A DNA stretch of 64,000 nucleotides, from NCBI GenBank assembly GCA_903840435.1, contig CAIMFV010000046.1, positions 46,557 through 110,556 of the forward strand, written 5' to 3'. This document shows, piece by piece, positions 35,012 through 42,660 of the stretch. Origin of the DNA: an uncultured Caulobacterales bacterium. Lineage in GTDB: Bacteria; Pseudomonadota; Alphaproteobacteria; Caulobacterales; Caulobacteraceae. Positions within the stretch are counted from its first letter, which is position 1. Each line of letters starts with the position of its first letter. Below the pieces are notes generated by a model, which saw only the letters and a program-made list of their open reading frames with translations, was not told where the DNA came from and did not search any database. A program made the position numbers and the translations under genes.

Positions 35012-36202
35012 TTAATTGAGCTCATAGAACAAATCATTGTCCTCTTTTTCCTCATAAGGTGCGGGAGAGACCGCGCTGAGGCACTCCGTAAACTCGGTAA
35101 ACAGAACATATATCTCTTCAGTTGTGATCTTTGTGGCCCCCATAGAACGCATTCTATACTGCCACTGTTGAAGAACATGGGAGAGAACCCCCATTTTTTC
35201 TCCCAAATAAATAAATAGGTTTGGCGCATCGATGAGAAAATCTCTGAAAGCCTTGGCACTCACGCCATTTTTAAACGCGGAGAACGAGGAATTATAAAGG
35301 GCGACACAATCGGCAACACTATTAAATAGCGCGACAAGACTTTGCGTGATTTGGCGACGGCGTCGGATCAGCATTTCATAGTCATCGGGGTCGAATTGCC
35401 GCTTCGGCAAGACCTTACCCATCTCTGCCGTCATGCGCGGAATCATCGGATGAATGGTCTTCGCCATCCATTTGTAATAAAGAAAGCCCTTCCATGCGAA
35501 CAGTCCGTCTTGGAACTCGACATGGGAGAGGCCGAGGACCACACGTAGCGGCTCCAATTCCTCGTCATGACTTGAAGACAGCAGTTTCCGCACCAGTTTT
35601 AAAATCGTGTCCCGCCCAACACCGCCGGAAAATGCCGCGCTGACCAGTTGTGAGACCTCCGTAAAAACAAAAGCCTCCATCTTTTGGATATCGACATTGC
35701 TCAATCCAAAATAGGACTCATGCGGATGATAGCCCTCTCGACCCAACCATTCCTTGAGCAGGAAGGGGTCAAAGGAGGGAATAGTGGCCATCAGTTGCAG
35801 GATGGAAAAATCCCGCGGGTAAAGGCTGTGGTCCGCGCCGATCTCGATATTCATAATGTCGATCCAGTTGCGCTGACCGACGAACACGAACTTGCCGCCC
35901 GTATTGAGATTTTCAGGATCAAACGGGAAAATCAGCTTCGTCGCGATACTTCCCTGATATTCGTAAAGTCTGCGCTCGTCGGCGCGCAGCGTGTGTTTGA
36001 TGATAATGCACTTGTTCAAGGCGCGACATTGGAAGATCGGTGTAAATTCCTCGTCGCCCCTCGCATAATGGTCCTGATAGACCTTCAGCGCATTGAACAC
36101 GCGCGAGGTGGCGCCCGACCTGGCAAGCGTTGCTAGATTTCGATCGGAATTGGTTTCCCGCAACGCTCTCACAACGCACCTCAACCCAACGCAACGTGAC
36201 AT
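35012..36202 (-). CDS. Unrecognised 396-residue protein in an AT-rich islet
   Basis: No family recognised. The protein is soluble, mixed alpha/beta by composition, with many aromatic and Met residues (FLYYKWMAKTIHPMIPRM), a central PHESYFGLSN segment and an acidic C-terminus (EEKEDNDLFYELN). It lacks signal peptide, membrane helix and obvious catalytic motif. ATG at 36202 is the longest start; GTG at 36172 has GAGG 6 nt upstream and may be the true one. The gene and its flanks are clearly lower in G+C than the rest of the window, suggesting acquisition by transfer. It stands alone with no cotranscribed neighbour. Confidence 0.7.
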   Translation of the reverse strand: MSRCVGLRCVVRALRETNSDRNLATLARSGATSRVFNALKVYQDHYARGDEEFTPIFQCRALNKCIIIKHTLRADERRLYEYQGSIATKLIFPFDPENLNTGGKFVFVGQRNWIDIMNIEIGADHSLYPRDFSILQLMATIPSFDPFLLKEWLGREGYHPHESYFGLSNVDIQKMEAFVFTEVSQLVSAAFSGGVGRDTILKLVRKLLSSSHDEELEPLRVVLGLSHVEFQDGLFAWKGFLYYKWMAKTIHPMIPRMTAEMGKVLPKRQFDPDDYEMLIRRRRQITQSLVALFNSVADCVALYNSSFSAFKNGVSAKAFRDFLIDAPNLFIYLGEKMGVLSHVLQQWQYRMRSMGATKITTEEIYVLFTEFTECLSAVSPAPYEEKEDNDLFYELN

Positions 36203-36877
36203 ACGGCCCGCATTTGAACGGGCTGGGTTCGAGTTATTGATCGAAAGGTAAATTTTACCATAACGAATTTTCAGCCAACTTCAGATAAAAACCGGTTTCC
36301 TCACTATAAAATTATAAATATAACCGAATAAATATGCAAAAATGGATGCAAATTTTTGATTTCTTCGCTCATATATCATATATAAACACGTTAATTTCCC
36401 AAATTATACATTTTATTATTCATATAATTAATTACTATAATTTAGTTAAATTGAAATATTTGGAAACAAATTGAATTTTCCGCGGATAGTCGAGCTGATT
36501 GTTTCAAGCACCGGTGCCGCCCGTCAATGATAGGAAAGGCACACACGCGTTATTGGTGTTTAATAAATGTTATAAACTATTTTAAATTGTAGTTCTGCTT
36601 CGTTTGACGCCTTGCCCATGCTCAAAATGGGCGCATTGATGCGTTCACATATGACAATATCGCGAGTGTTCGGCGCCGTACCTTGCCGTGAAACGCAAGT
36701 CGCCCGCAGGTTCAGACCAAGGAAAGACAGCTCACAACGGGACCGAAATTCCCGCAAATTACCGTCGACGCTCTGGCCTTTCCTTATTGAGGACCCACAT
36801 AGGTCTCGGGCAATGGTCCGCAAGCTCCGCCTCCTCATCTGGCTCGTTAACCCCTGCAAAGACGAAAAAGGAATCCC
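36203..36877. other. Intergenic region with a very AT-rich tract
   Basis: 675 nt without a supportable gene. About 36280-36480 is estimated by eye at one quarter G+C, with repeated TATA-like runs and homopolymer A/T, in sharp contrast to the flanking GC-rich coding sequence. It must contain the promoter of the unknown minus-strand gene and, near its right end, that of the YceI gene. Small open frames in it lack ribosome sites and family features. Such tracts are typical targets of silencing proteins or remnants of insertion. Confidence 0.6.
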
Positions 36878-37483
36878 ATGACAAAGCATTTTCTCCTCGC
36901 CAGTACCGTGGCGGCAATTCTGCTCGGAAGCGGTATGGCACAAGCTCAGAATGCCGACCCGAGCGCGGTCCAGGCAGGAGCGTACAAGCTTGAGACCTCC
37001 CACGCGCGCGTGGTATTTTCTTTGTCTCATATGGGGTTTTCCACCTGGTACGGAGATCTTCCTGGCGCAACGGGTAGCTTGAGCCTTGATCCGAAAACTC
37101 CGGCAACTGCACAATTGGATGTCACCATCCCTGTTGCAAACGTCGTGACCACCAATGCCAAGGTCGACGAAGAGTTGAAAAGCAAAGGTTGGTTCGACGC
37201 AGCAACCTACCCAACCATCACATTCCACTCGACCAGTGTTACAGTCACCGGTCCCACTACCGCCAACGTCACGGGCGATCTAACCTTCCACGGTGTGACG
37301 AAGCCCATCACGCTTGATGCAACCTTCAAGGCATCGGGGACAAATATGCTCACCCGCGCCTTCACCATCGGGTTCGAAGTCCGCGGCAAGTTGAAGCGCA
37401 GCGATTATGGCGTCAGGACCTATGTGCCTTTGATCGGCGACGATGTGGATCTGATGATCAGCGCACCTTTTGAGAAGAAGTAG
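36878..37483 (+). CDS. YceI family periplasmic protein
   Basis: 201 residues with a signal peptide (cleaved near MAQAQ). The mature part has the YceI lipocalin-like beta-barrel sequence: YKLETSHARVVFSLSHMGFS at the start, SKGWFDAATYPTITF and VTGDLTFHGVTKPITLDATF further on. Such barrels bind isoprenoids or fatty acyl chains. AAGGA precedes the ATG. A hairpin follows the stop codon. Monocistronic. Confidence 0.93.
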   Translation: MTKHFLLASTVAAILLGSGMAQAQNADPSAVQAGAYKLETSHARVVFSLSHMGFSTWYGDLPGATGSLSLDPKTPATAQLDVTIPVANVVTTNAKVDEELKSKGWFDAATYPTITFHSTSVTVTGPTTANVTGDLTFHGVTKPITLDATFKASGTNMLTRAFTIGFEVRGKLKRSDYGVRTYVPLIGDDVDLMISAPFEKK

Positions 37484-37510
37484 ACCGAACGCCCAATTTG
37501 GCAGCAAAGC

Positions 37511-37534
37511 GCGTCGCTCCGGGCCGAGCGACGC
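37511..37534 (+). terminator. Hairpin after the YceI gene
   Basis: Perfect 9-bp stem GCGTCGCTC / GAGCGACGC with a 6-nt loop, 28 nt after the stop codon. Only a weak T content follows, so it may end transcription inefficiently. Confidence 0.6.
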
Positions 37535-37681
37535 TACCTTGCCGGTTTAACGGTTGGCGGCCTCGCCAGAACCCCGTAGGGGTGAGGATTGTCCTGGCTC
37601 CAGAGGGAGGATATGCCCCTTGCCATCCTCTTTTCGAAACACCTTCGCCCCGGGCCGAACCTTTTGTTTTCCGGCGGTCGG

Positions 37682-38170
37682 ATGAAGCGTAAAGCCACGG
37701 GCCCGAAATCAAACTCAAAGTCCCCGCCCTCCAAGACCCAAATCGCGGTCCTACCGTGGCGGCTGTCCGGCGCAGGCACAGAACAAGTGCTGCTCATTAC
37801 ATCACGGGAAACCCGACGTTGGGTGATCCCGAAAGGCTGGCGCATGCGCGCCCTCGCCGACAATATGGCCGCGGCCCAGGAAGCCTATGAAGAAGCCGGC
37901 GTCGAAGGCTATACGGGCATGAGCCCGATTGGGGCCTATAGCTATGACAAGCGCCTCAATGACGGGACGCTGCAACCCATTGAGGTGGTTGTCTATCCGT
38001 TGCAGGTCAGCATCGAATTGGACGCCTGGCCAGAGCAACACCAGCGCGAGCGCATGTGGGTGAGCCCACGGGTTGCAGCCGATTTGGTCGATGAGCCCGA
38101 GCTCAGCAAACTCCTGGCAGACTTTGCCCCTTATGGCTTGCGACCAGAGAAAGGTAGGACACCCGACTAG
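37682..38170 (+). CDS. NUDIX hydrolase
   Basis: 162 residues from ATG at 37682. The Nudix box is present in the short DIPP-like form: IPKGW at its start, then AAQEAYEEAGVEG, in which Gln replaces the usual Arg of REUxEE. It resembles alphaproteobacterial NUDIX enzymes that hydrolyse dinucleoside polyphosphates or related pyrophosphates. An upstream ATG at 37613 has GGGAGG only 2 nt before it and would add 23 residues of no known pattern. The gene precedes the GbsR-bd oxidase cluster, with the regulator's operator in between. Confidence 0.82.
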   Translation: MKRKATGPKSNSKSPPSKTQIAVLPWRLSGAGTEQVLLITSRETRRWVIPKGWRMRALADNMAAAQEAYEEAGVEGYTGMSPIGAYSYDKRLNDGTLQPIEVVVYPLQVSIELDAWPEQHQRERMWVSPRVAADLVDEPELSKLLADFAPYGLRPEKGRTPD

Positions 38171-38187
38171 ACATTTTGGTATTTATT

Positions 38188-38213
38188 GTTATTTCAGTAA
38201 TTCCTGAAATAAC
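38188..38213. promoter_or_regulatory. Palindromic operator before the GbsR/MarR gene
   Basis: Perfect 10-bp inverted repeat GTTATTTCAG-TAATTC-CTGAAATAAC, ending 10 nt before the ATG at 38224. Dyad symmetry, AT-rich character and position suit binding by a dimeric winged-helix protein, most simply the regulator's own product controlling itself and the bd oxidase genes downstream. Confidence 0.75.
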
Positions 38214-38223
38214 GGAATTTGCC

Positions 38224-38799
38224 ATGTCACTCTCCCCGCTGGTCGAAACCTTCGTGCTGCATTTTGGCGAAATGGGGGGGCGTTGGGGCGTCAACCGGAC
38301 TGTCGGCCAGATCTATGCGTTGCTGTTTCTCAGCGACCGCCCGATGAATGCCGACGAAGTGGTCGAAGCACTCGGTATTAGCCGTTCCAATGTCAGCATG
38401 GGTTTGAAGGAGCTTGAGTCCTGGCGACTGGTGAAGAAGAAGCACCTGCCCCGCGACCGTCGCGACTATTTTGAAACGCCCGCCGATGTCTGGGACATTT
38501 TGCGCATCCTGGCCGAGGAAAGGCGCAAACGCGAGATTGATCCGACCTTGTCCATGTTGCGCGACGTGCTGATGGAACCCCCCGCCACCGCGCAAGATGC
38601 CTTTGCCCAGACGCGGATGCGGGACATGCACGAGATGATCGAACTGCTCACCGATTGGGCGGAGGACGTGAAACGCCTGTCCGACACCGACATTCGCAAC
38701 CTGTTGATGCTGGGCTCCAAGGTGGTGAAGTTGCTCCAGGTCAAGTCGGCCCTGGTTGGCATGGGCCGCGCCGACAGCACGCCCTCAGGGGGAGCATAG
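38224..38799 (+). CDS. GbsR/MarR-family regulator of the bd oxidase operon
   Basis: 191 residues from ATG at 38224. A winged helix occupies about residues 20-95 (RTVGQIYALLFLSDRPMNAD, then EALGISRSNVSMGLKELESW), followed by a helical dimer segment. GbsR-type regulators are found next to bd-type oxidase genes in several alphaproteobacteria. The cydA start lies 5 nt after its stop, so the regulator and oxidase are one operon, and an inverted repeat immediately precedes its own start. The effector (oxygen, redox or cyanide-like stress) is not known. Confidence 0.88.
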   Translation: MSLSPLVETFVLHFGEMGGRWGVNRTVGQIYALLFLSDRPMNADEVVEALGISRSNVSMGLKELESWRLVKKKHLPRDRRDYFETPADVWDILRILAEERRKREIDPTLSMLRDVLMEPPATAQDAFAQTRMRDMHEMIELLTDWAEDVKRLSDTDIRNLLMLGSKVVKLLQVKSALVGMGRADSTPSGGA

Positions 38800-38804
38800 C
38801 CCGC

Positions 38805-40193
38805 ATGGTTTTCGACCATTTTCTGCTGTCGCGACTGCAATTCGCTTTCACCGTCGCCTTCCACATCATCTTTCCTGCCTTCACCATTGGGCTTGGGAGT
38901 TACCTTGCTGTGCTCGAGGGCCTGTGGCTGACCACCCGCCGGACGGTGTTCAAAAACCTCTATTTTTTCTGGATCAAGATTTTCGCCCTCGCTTTTGGCA
39001 TGGGCGTCGTGTCCGGCGTGGTGATGAGTTACCAGTTCGGTACCAACTGGAGCGTCTTCGCCGTCAAGACCGGCAGCGTGCTTGGCCCCTTGCTTGGCTA
39101 TGAGGTGCTAACCGCCTTTTTTCTGGAGGCCTCGTTTCTCGGCGTCATGCTGTTTGGCTGGAACCGCGTCGGACCGGCCCTGCATTTTACCGCCACCTTT
39201 GCCGTCGCCTTTGGGACGCTCATCTCGGCCTCGTGGATCCTTGCCGCCAATTCTTGGATGCAGACGCCAGCGGGCTTCGCCATTGAAAACGGACGCTTTA
39301 TCGCCGTCGACTGGATCAAGGTGATTTTCACGCCCTCCTTCCCGACGCGCCTCGCCCATATGGTCACTGCCGCCTATCTGACCACCGCCTTAACGGTCCT
39401 TGGTGCTGCCGGATTGCAGCAGGTGCGCAACAAGGCGACGCCGGAGACTAAGGTCATGATGCGCATGGCGATTGGTCTGATCGCGCTCTTGGCGCCGCTG
39501 CAACTGGTGATCGGCCACGAGAGCGGCAAGGTGGCGCACGAATACCAACCCGCCAAGGTGGCGGCGATGGAAGGCTGGTGGGAAAGCGGACGCCAACCGA
39601 CGATTTTGCTCGGCTGGCCAGATGATCGCTCGGAAAGCACAAAGGTGCTTTTGCAAACGCCTGTCGGCTTTGGCAGTTGGGTGGTGGCGGGCGACGCGTC
39701 CACCCCGCTCAAAGGCCTGAAAGCCTGGCCCAAGGCCGACCGACCGCCAAGCCTCATTCCCTTCTGGGCTTTCCGCATCATGGTCGGCCTTGGCCTGGCC
39801 ATGATCGGTGTCGGTTTCTATGGCGCCTTCCTCTGGGTCCGTCGCAAGCTTGACGCGGCACGGGTCTATCCCTGGCTGACTCTCGCAACCGCACCGGCTG
39901 GCTTTTTGGCTGTCGTGTGCGGTTGGATGGCGACCGAGGTCGGACGCCAACCCTTTGTTGTCTATGGCTGGTTGCGAACCCGCGACGCGATCTCGCCTGT
40001 GGCCGACGGCGCGGTGGCCACCTCCCTGGTCGGCGTTCTGGTGGTCTATAGCCTCGTCTTTAGTGCTGGCGCGCTCTATATTGGTCGGCTTTTGTTTGCG
40101 GGCCCCAGTTCATCCGAGCAAGCGCGAGATGCGGTCGCGGCACCCGGAAACGCCCTGCAACTCGCCGCCGCGGCCGAGGAGATCGCCCCATGA
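38805..40193 (+). CDS. cydA: Cytochrome bd ubiquinol oxidase subunit I
   Basis: 462 residues from ATG at 38805 with GGGGGAG upstream; a longer frame beginning inside the regulator gene is rejected. Haem and quinol features are present: RLQFAFTVAFHIIFPAFTIG with the b595/d His, GHESGKVAHEYQPAKVAAMEG around the quinol site, and GWMATEVGRQPFVVYGWLRT in the C-terminal part. It is shorter than E. coli CydA (522), fitting the short-Q-loop CioA type that is cyanide-tolerant. Nine membrane helices. Overlaps cydB by ATGA. Confidence 0.95.
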   Translation: MVFDHFLLSRLQFAFTVAFHIIFPAFTIGLGSYLAVLEGLWLTTRRTVFKNLYFFWIKIFALAFGMGVVSGVVMSYQFGTNWSVFAVKTGSVLGPLLGYEVLTAFFLEASFLGVMLFGWNRVGPALHFTATFAVAFGTLISASWILAANSWMQTPAGFAIENGRFIAVDWIKVIFTPSFPTRLAHMVTAAYLTTALTVLGAAGLQQVRNKATPETKVMMRMAIGLIALLAPLQLVIGHESGKVAHEYQPAKVAAMEGWWESGRQPTILLGWPDDRSESTKVLLQTPVGFGSWVVAGDASTPLKGLKAWPKADRPPSLIPFWAFRIMVGLGLAMIGVGFYGAFLWVRRKLDAARVYPWLTLATAPAGFLAVVCGWMATEVGRQPFVVYGWLRTRDAISPVADGAVATSLVGVLVVYSLVFSAGALYIGRLLFAGPSSSEQARDAVAAPGNALQLAAAAEEIAP

Positions 40194-41215
40194 GCCTCGA
40201 CCTGCCCTTGATCTGGGCCGCGATTTTGGCGGTGGCCGTGCTCCTGTACGTCTTGCTCGATGGGTTCGACCTTGGCATCGGCGTGCTTTTTCCGTTTGCC
40301 ACGCCGGAGGAGCGCGATGTGATGACGGCGGCGATTGCGCCGGTCTGGGATGCCAACGAAACCTGGCTCGTTCTCGGCGGGGGAGGATTATTCGCCGCCT
40401 TTCCCCTCGCCTATGCCGTCATTATGCCCGCCTGCTATGCGCCCATTATGCTGATGCTCGGCGCCTTGATCTTTCGCGGCGTGGCGTTTGAGTTTCGGGC
40501 TCACGGTCGCAACCGTGGCAAACGCTGGTGGACCTTTGCCTTTTCCGCCGGATCGCTGATCGCCGTGCTTGCACAGGGCTTTGTGCTTGGGGCCTTTGTC
40601 CAAGGGATCCATGTGAAAAACCAAGCCTTTGCCGGTGGACCGCTCGATTGGCTGACCCCCTTTACCTGCCTGACCGCGGTCTCCTTGACGCTCGGCTATG
40701 CCCTGCTCGGCAGTGCGTGGATGGTGGCGAAATCTGAAGGCGACTTGCAGATCAAGGCGCGAGGTTGGGCGGTACGCCTAAGCCTCGCCGTCGTCGTCTG
40801 TATGGCGCTGGTCAGCCTTGCCACCTTGGTGGTCAATCCCGCCGTTGGGGCGCGGTGGGGTGTTGGACTGACGGGCATCAATTGGTACCGCCTGGTCAGC
40901 CTATCCCCTGCCCCGCTGGTGGGAGGCGGCGCCCTTTTCGGCGCCTTTCTGACCGCCCGCTCGGGTCGGTCGGATAGCCTGCCCTATCTCTTAGCAGCTC
41001 TCGCCTTCATGGCCGGGTATGCTGGGCTTGCCATTTCGATCGCACCCTTTGTCGTTCCCTATCAGCTGACCCTGTGGCAGTGCGCGGCAAAGGATAATGC
41101 CTTGGCGCTGATGTTGGTCGGCGTGGCGATCATGCTGCCTGTGATCTTGAGCTACACAGCCTTTGTCTATTGGATTTTCCGCGGCAAGGCCAAGCCAGAC
41201 CATGCCTATGGCTGA
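40190..41215 (+). CDS. cydB: Cytochrome bd oxidase subunit II
   Basis: 341 residues, multi-pass membrane protein. N-terminal LLYVLLDGFDLGIGVLFPF and VWDANETWLVLGGGGLFAAF are the standard CydB/CioB signatures. It forms the oxidase heterodimer with CydA. The gene is coupled to cydA by a 4-nt overlap and its end overlaps a small DUF2474 gene. Confidence 0.95.
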   Translation: MSLDLPLIWAAILAVAVLLYVLLDGFDLGIGVLFPFATPEERDVMTAAIAPVWDANETWLVLGGGGLFAAFPLAYAVIMPACYAPIMLMLGALIFRGVAFEFRAHGRNRGKRWWTFAFSAGSLIAVLAQGFVLGAFVQGIHVKNQAFAGGPLDWLTPFTCLTAVSLTLGYALLGSAWMVAKSEGDLQIKARGWAVRLSLAVVVCMALVSLATLVVNPAVGARWGVGLTGINWYRLVSLSPAPLVGGGALFGAFLTARSGRSDSLPYLLAALAFMAGYAGLAISIAPFVVPYQLTLWQCAAKDNALALMLVGVAIMLPVILSYTAFVYWIFRGKAKPDHAYG

Positions 41216-41330
41216 TCCCTCTCCAAACTGGCGCAAGCGCCTTTTCTGGTTTGTCGGCCTTTACCTGGCGGGAGCCGCCGCCGCTCTCGCGCTTGCCTAT
41301 GGCTTGCGGGCCTTGCTACCCCACCCTTAA
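41208..41330 (+). CDS. DUF2474-type small subunit of cytochrome bd
   Basis: A 40-residue protein (42 if it starts at ATG 41202). It has a basic, Trp-containing N-terminus (NWRKRLFWFVGLYLAG) leading into one membrane helix (AAAALALAYGLRALL). This is the pattern of DUF2474 proteins encoded after cioAB, functionally like CydX. It overlaps the cydB stop, so translation is coupled. Small size makes it easy to miss in gene prediction. Confidence 0.82.
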   Translation: MADPSPNWRKRLFWFVGLYLAGAAAALALAYGLRALLPHP

Positions 41331-41346
41331 GGCCTCACCGGCCAGA

Positions 41347-42660
41347 TCAAGCAAGGGCCGCAAGACCGAGATCAATGATGCGTTCTTCGGCCAGCGACAA
41401 TGCCGACCGCCGTCCCACCGGCCGCTCGGTCTCACGCACCCCATTGATCGCCCAGACCAAGGTGCGGCCGTCCTTGCGGTTCCAAAACAGCCCCGTTAGC
41501 CAGCCATAGGCGTCGCCCAGGTGGCCGCGCCAATCTGGACTGTCTGAACCAAAAAAAGCGTCCCCAGCCCTATCGGTGTGTTGCGGGCAGGAGGTGGCAA
41601 GGCCGTAGCCAGCAAAAATACCATCATCCCTTCCACCCTCGCCCGTCTCGCCATTGCGGGCCTTGGCGTCATAGACCCAGGCCGGGGTCTCCATCCGTTC
41701 AAGGCTTTCCCGCCGAACAATCCCCTCGCCACCCCGCCGAAAAAATGCAGCCAAGCGGTCCATATCGGTCAGGCTGAGCCGCAACCCGCCTTGGGGCGCA
41801 AACAGGAACCCGTTTTCACCCAGGTGCAGATCCTCTTCTGCAAGGACGGGCCCGTCCTTGGGTTGGGTATAGAAGACGCGCGGTGCGGGCGGTACCTCGG
41901 CATCGGTCTCAATCGCCCACCCGCCATTACGCCAGCGGCAAGCGGGCGCGACCCGGTCACGTTTGGCTTGGGACACGCCGCTCCAATTATATCCAGCATC
42001 TAGGCCGAGCGGTGCCAGGACTTGATCGTGCAGGATGCGATCAAACCTTCGCCCCGTGATCCGCTCCAGGGCCTGGGCCATCAGGCAAAAATTGACATCG
42101 GCATAGGCGAAAAACCCAGGCCTTGCCTGTTCGGTTGGCGCAAACCACGCGCCCCCGTCAAAGCGCGCCGTTCCGGGCGTGAAGACGTCGACAAGCCGCC
42201 CTCCCGCCGGGACCGGATAGGAGGGGCCATTGCGCAGGCCGCTCGTGTGCGACAAGACCGCGCGCCAACTGATCGGCTGATCTGGGTTGGCGGGATGTCG
42301 CAGGCGAAAGCCAAGGGCCCGCGACACATCATCGTCGAGCCCCACCTGCCCCGCCTCCACCGCCTGCATGAAGGCGACGGTGGCGACCATTTTGGAGACG
42401 GACGCAACGCGGAAAGGATCGTCCAGGCCAAAAGGCGGCGCATCGCGCCCCGGTCGCCTTGGTCCTGCAACCTGAGCTCGCGCCAGCCGACCATCGCCGT
42501 GCCGGGCGATCAGACCTGCATTGAGGACGCCGTCTGCACCCTCCGCCAACAGGGCGGCGGGTCCGTCCTGTTGCGCTGCCGCCGCCAAAGTTGCACCGCC
42601 CATTGACGTCGAAAGACCGACAAGGCCTGCCAGGATGGGGCGTCGGGACATGGGCCTCAT
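41347..42660 (-). CDS. Secreted serine hydrolase of the beta-lactamase (class C/esterase) family
   Basis: 437 residues with a signal peptide, beginning MRPMSRRPILAGLVGLS, which could be Tat or Sec. The catalytic SxxK is seen in ASVSKMVATV, and the tyrosine motif as FAYADVN. A final KTG-like box is not obvious. Long C-terminal beta/alpha region. Family members are esterases, D-aminopeptidases or transesterases, and true beta-lactamase activity is unlikely. The start overlaps the prpE stop by ATGA, an unusual partner for an acyl-CoA synthetase. Confidence 0.85.
   Translation of the reverse strand: MRPMSRRPILAGLVGLSTSMGGATLAAAAQQDGPAALLAEGADGVLNAGLIARHGDGRLARAQVAGPRRPGRDAPPFGLDDPFRVASVSKMVATVAFMQAVEAGQVGLDDDVSRALGFRLRHPANPDQPISWRAVLSHTSGLRNGPSYPVPAGGRLVDVFTPGTARFDGGAWFAPTEQARPGFFAYADVNFCLMAQALERITGRRFDRILHDQVLAPLGLDAGYNWSGVSQAKRDRVAPACRWRNGGWAIETDAEVPPAPRVFYTQPKDGPVLAEEDLHLGENGFLFAPQGGLRLSLTDMDRLAAFFRRGGEGIVRRESLERMETPAWVYDAKARNGETGEGGRDDGIFAGYGLATSCPQHTDRAGDAFFGSDSPDWRGHLGDAYGWLTGLFWNRKDGRTLVWAINGVRETERPVGRRSALSLAEERIIDLGLAALA

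Noticed and set aside
36560..37228. Open frame of 222 codons on the minus strand over the YceI gene start
   Set aside because: It overlaps a secure gene and shows no recognisable protein features.
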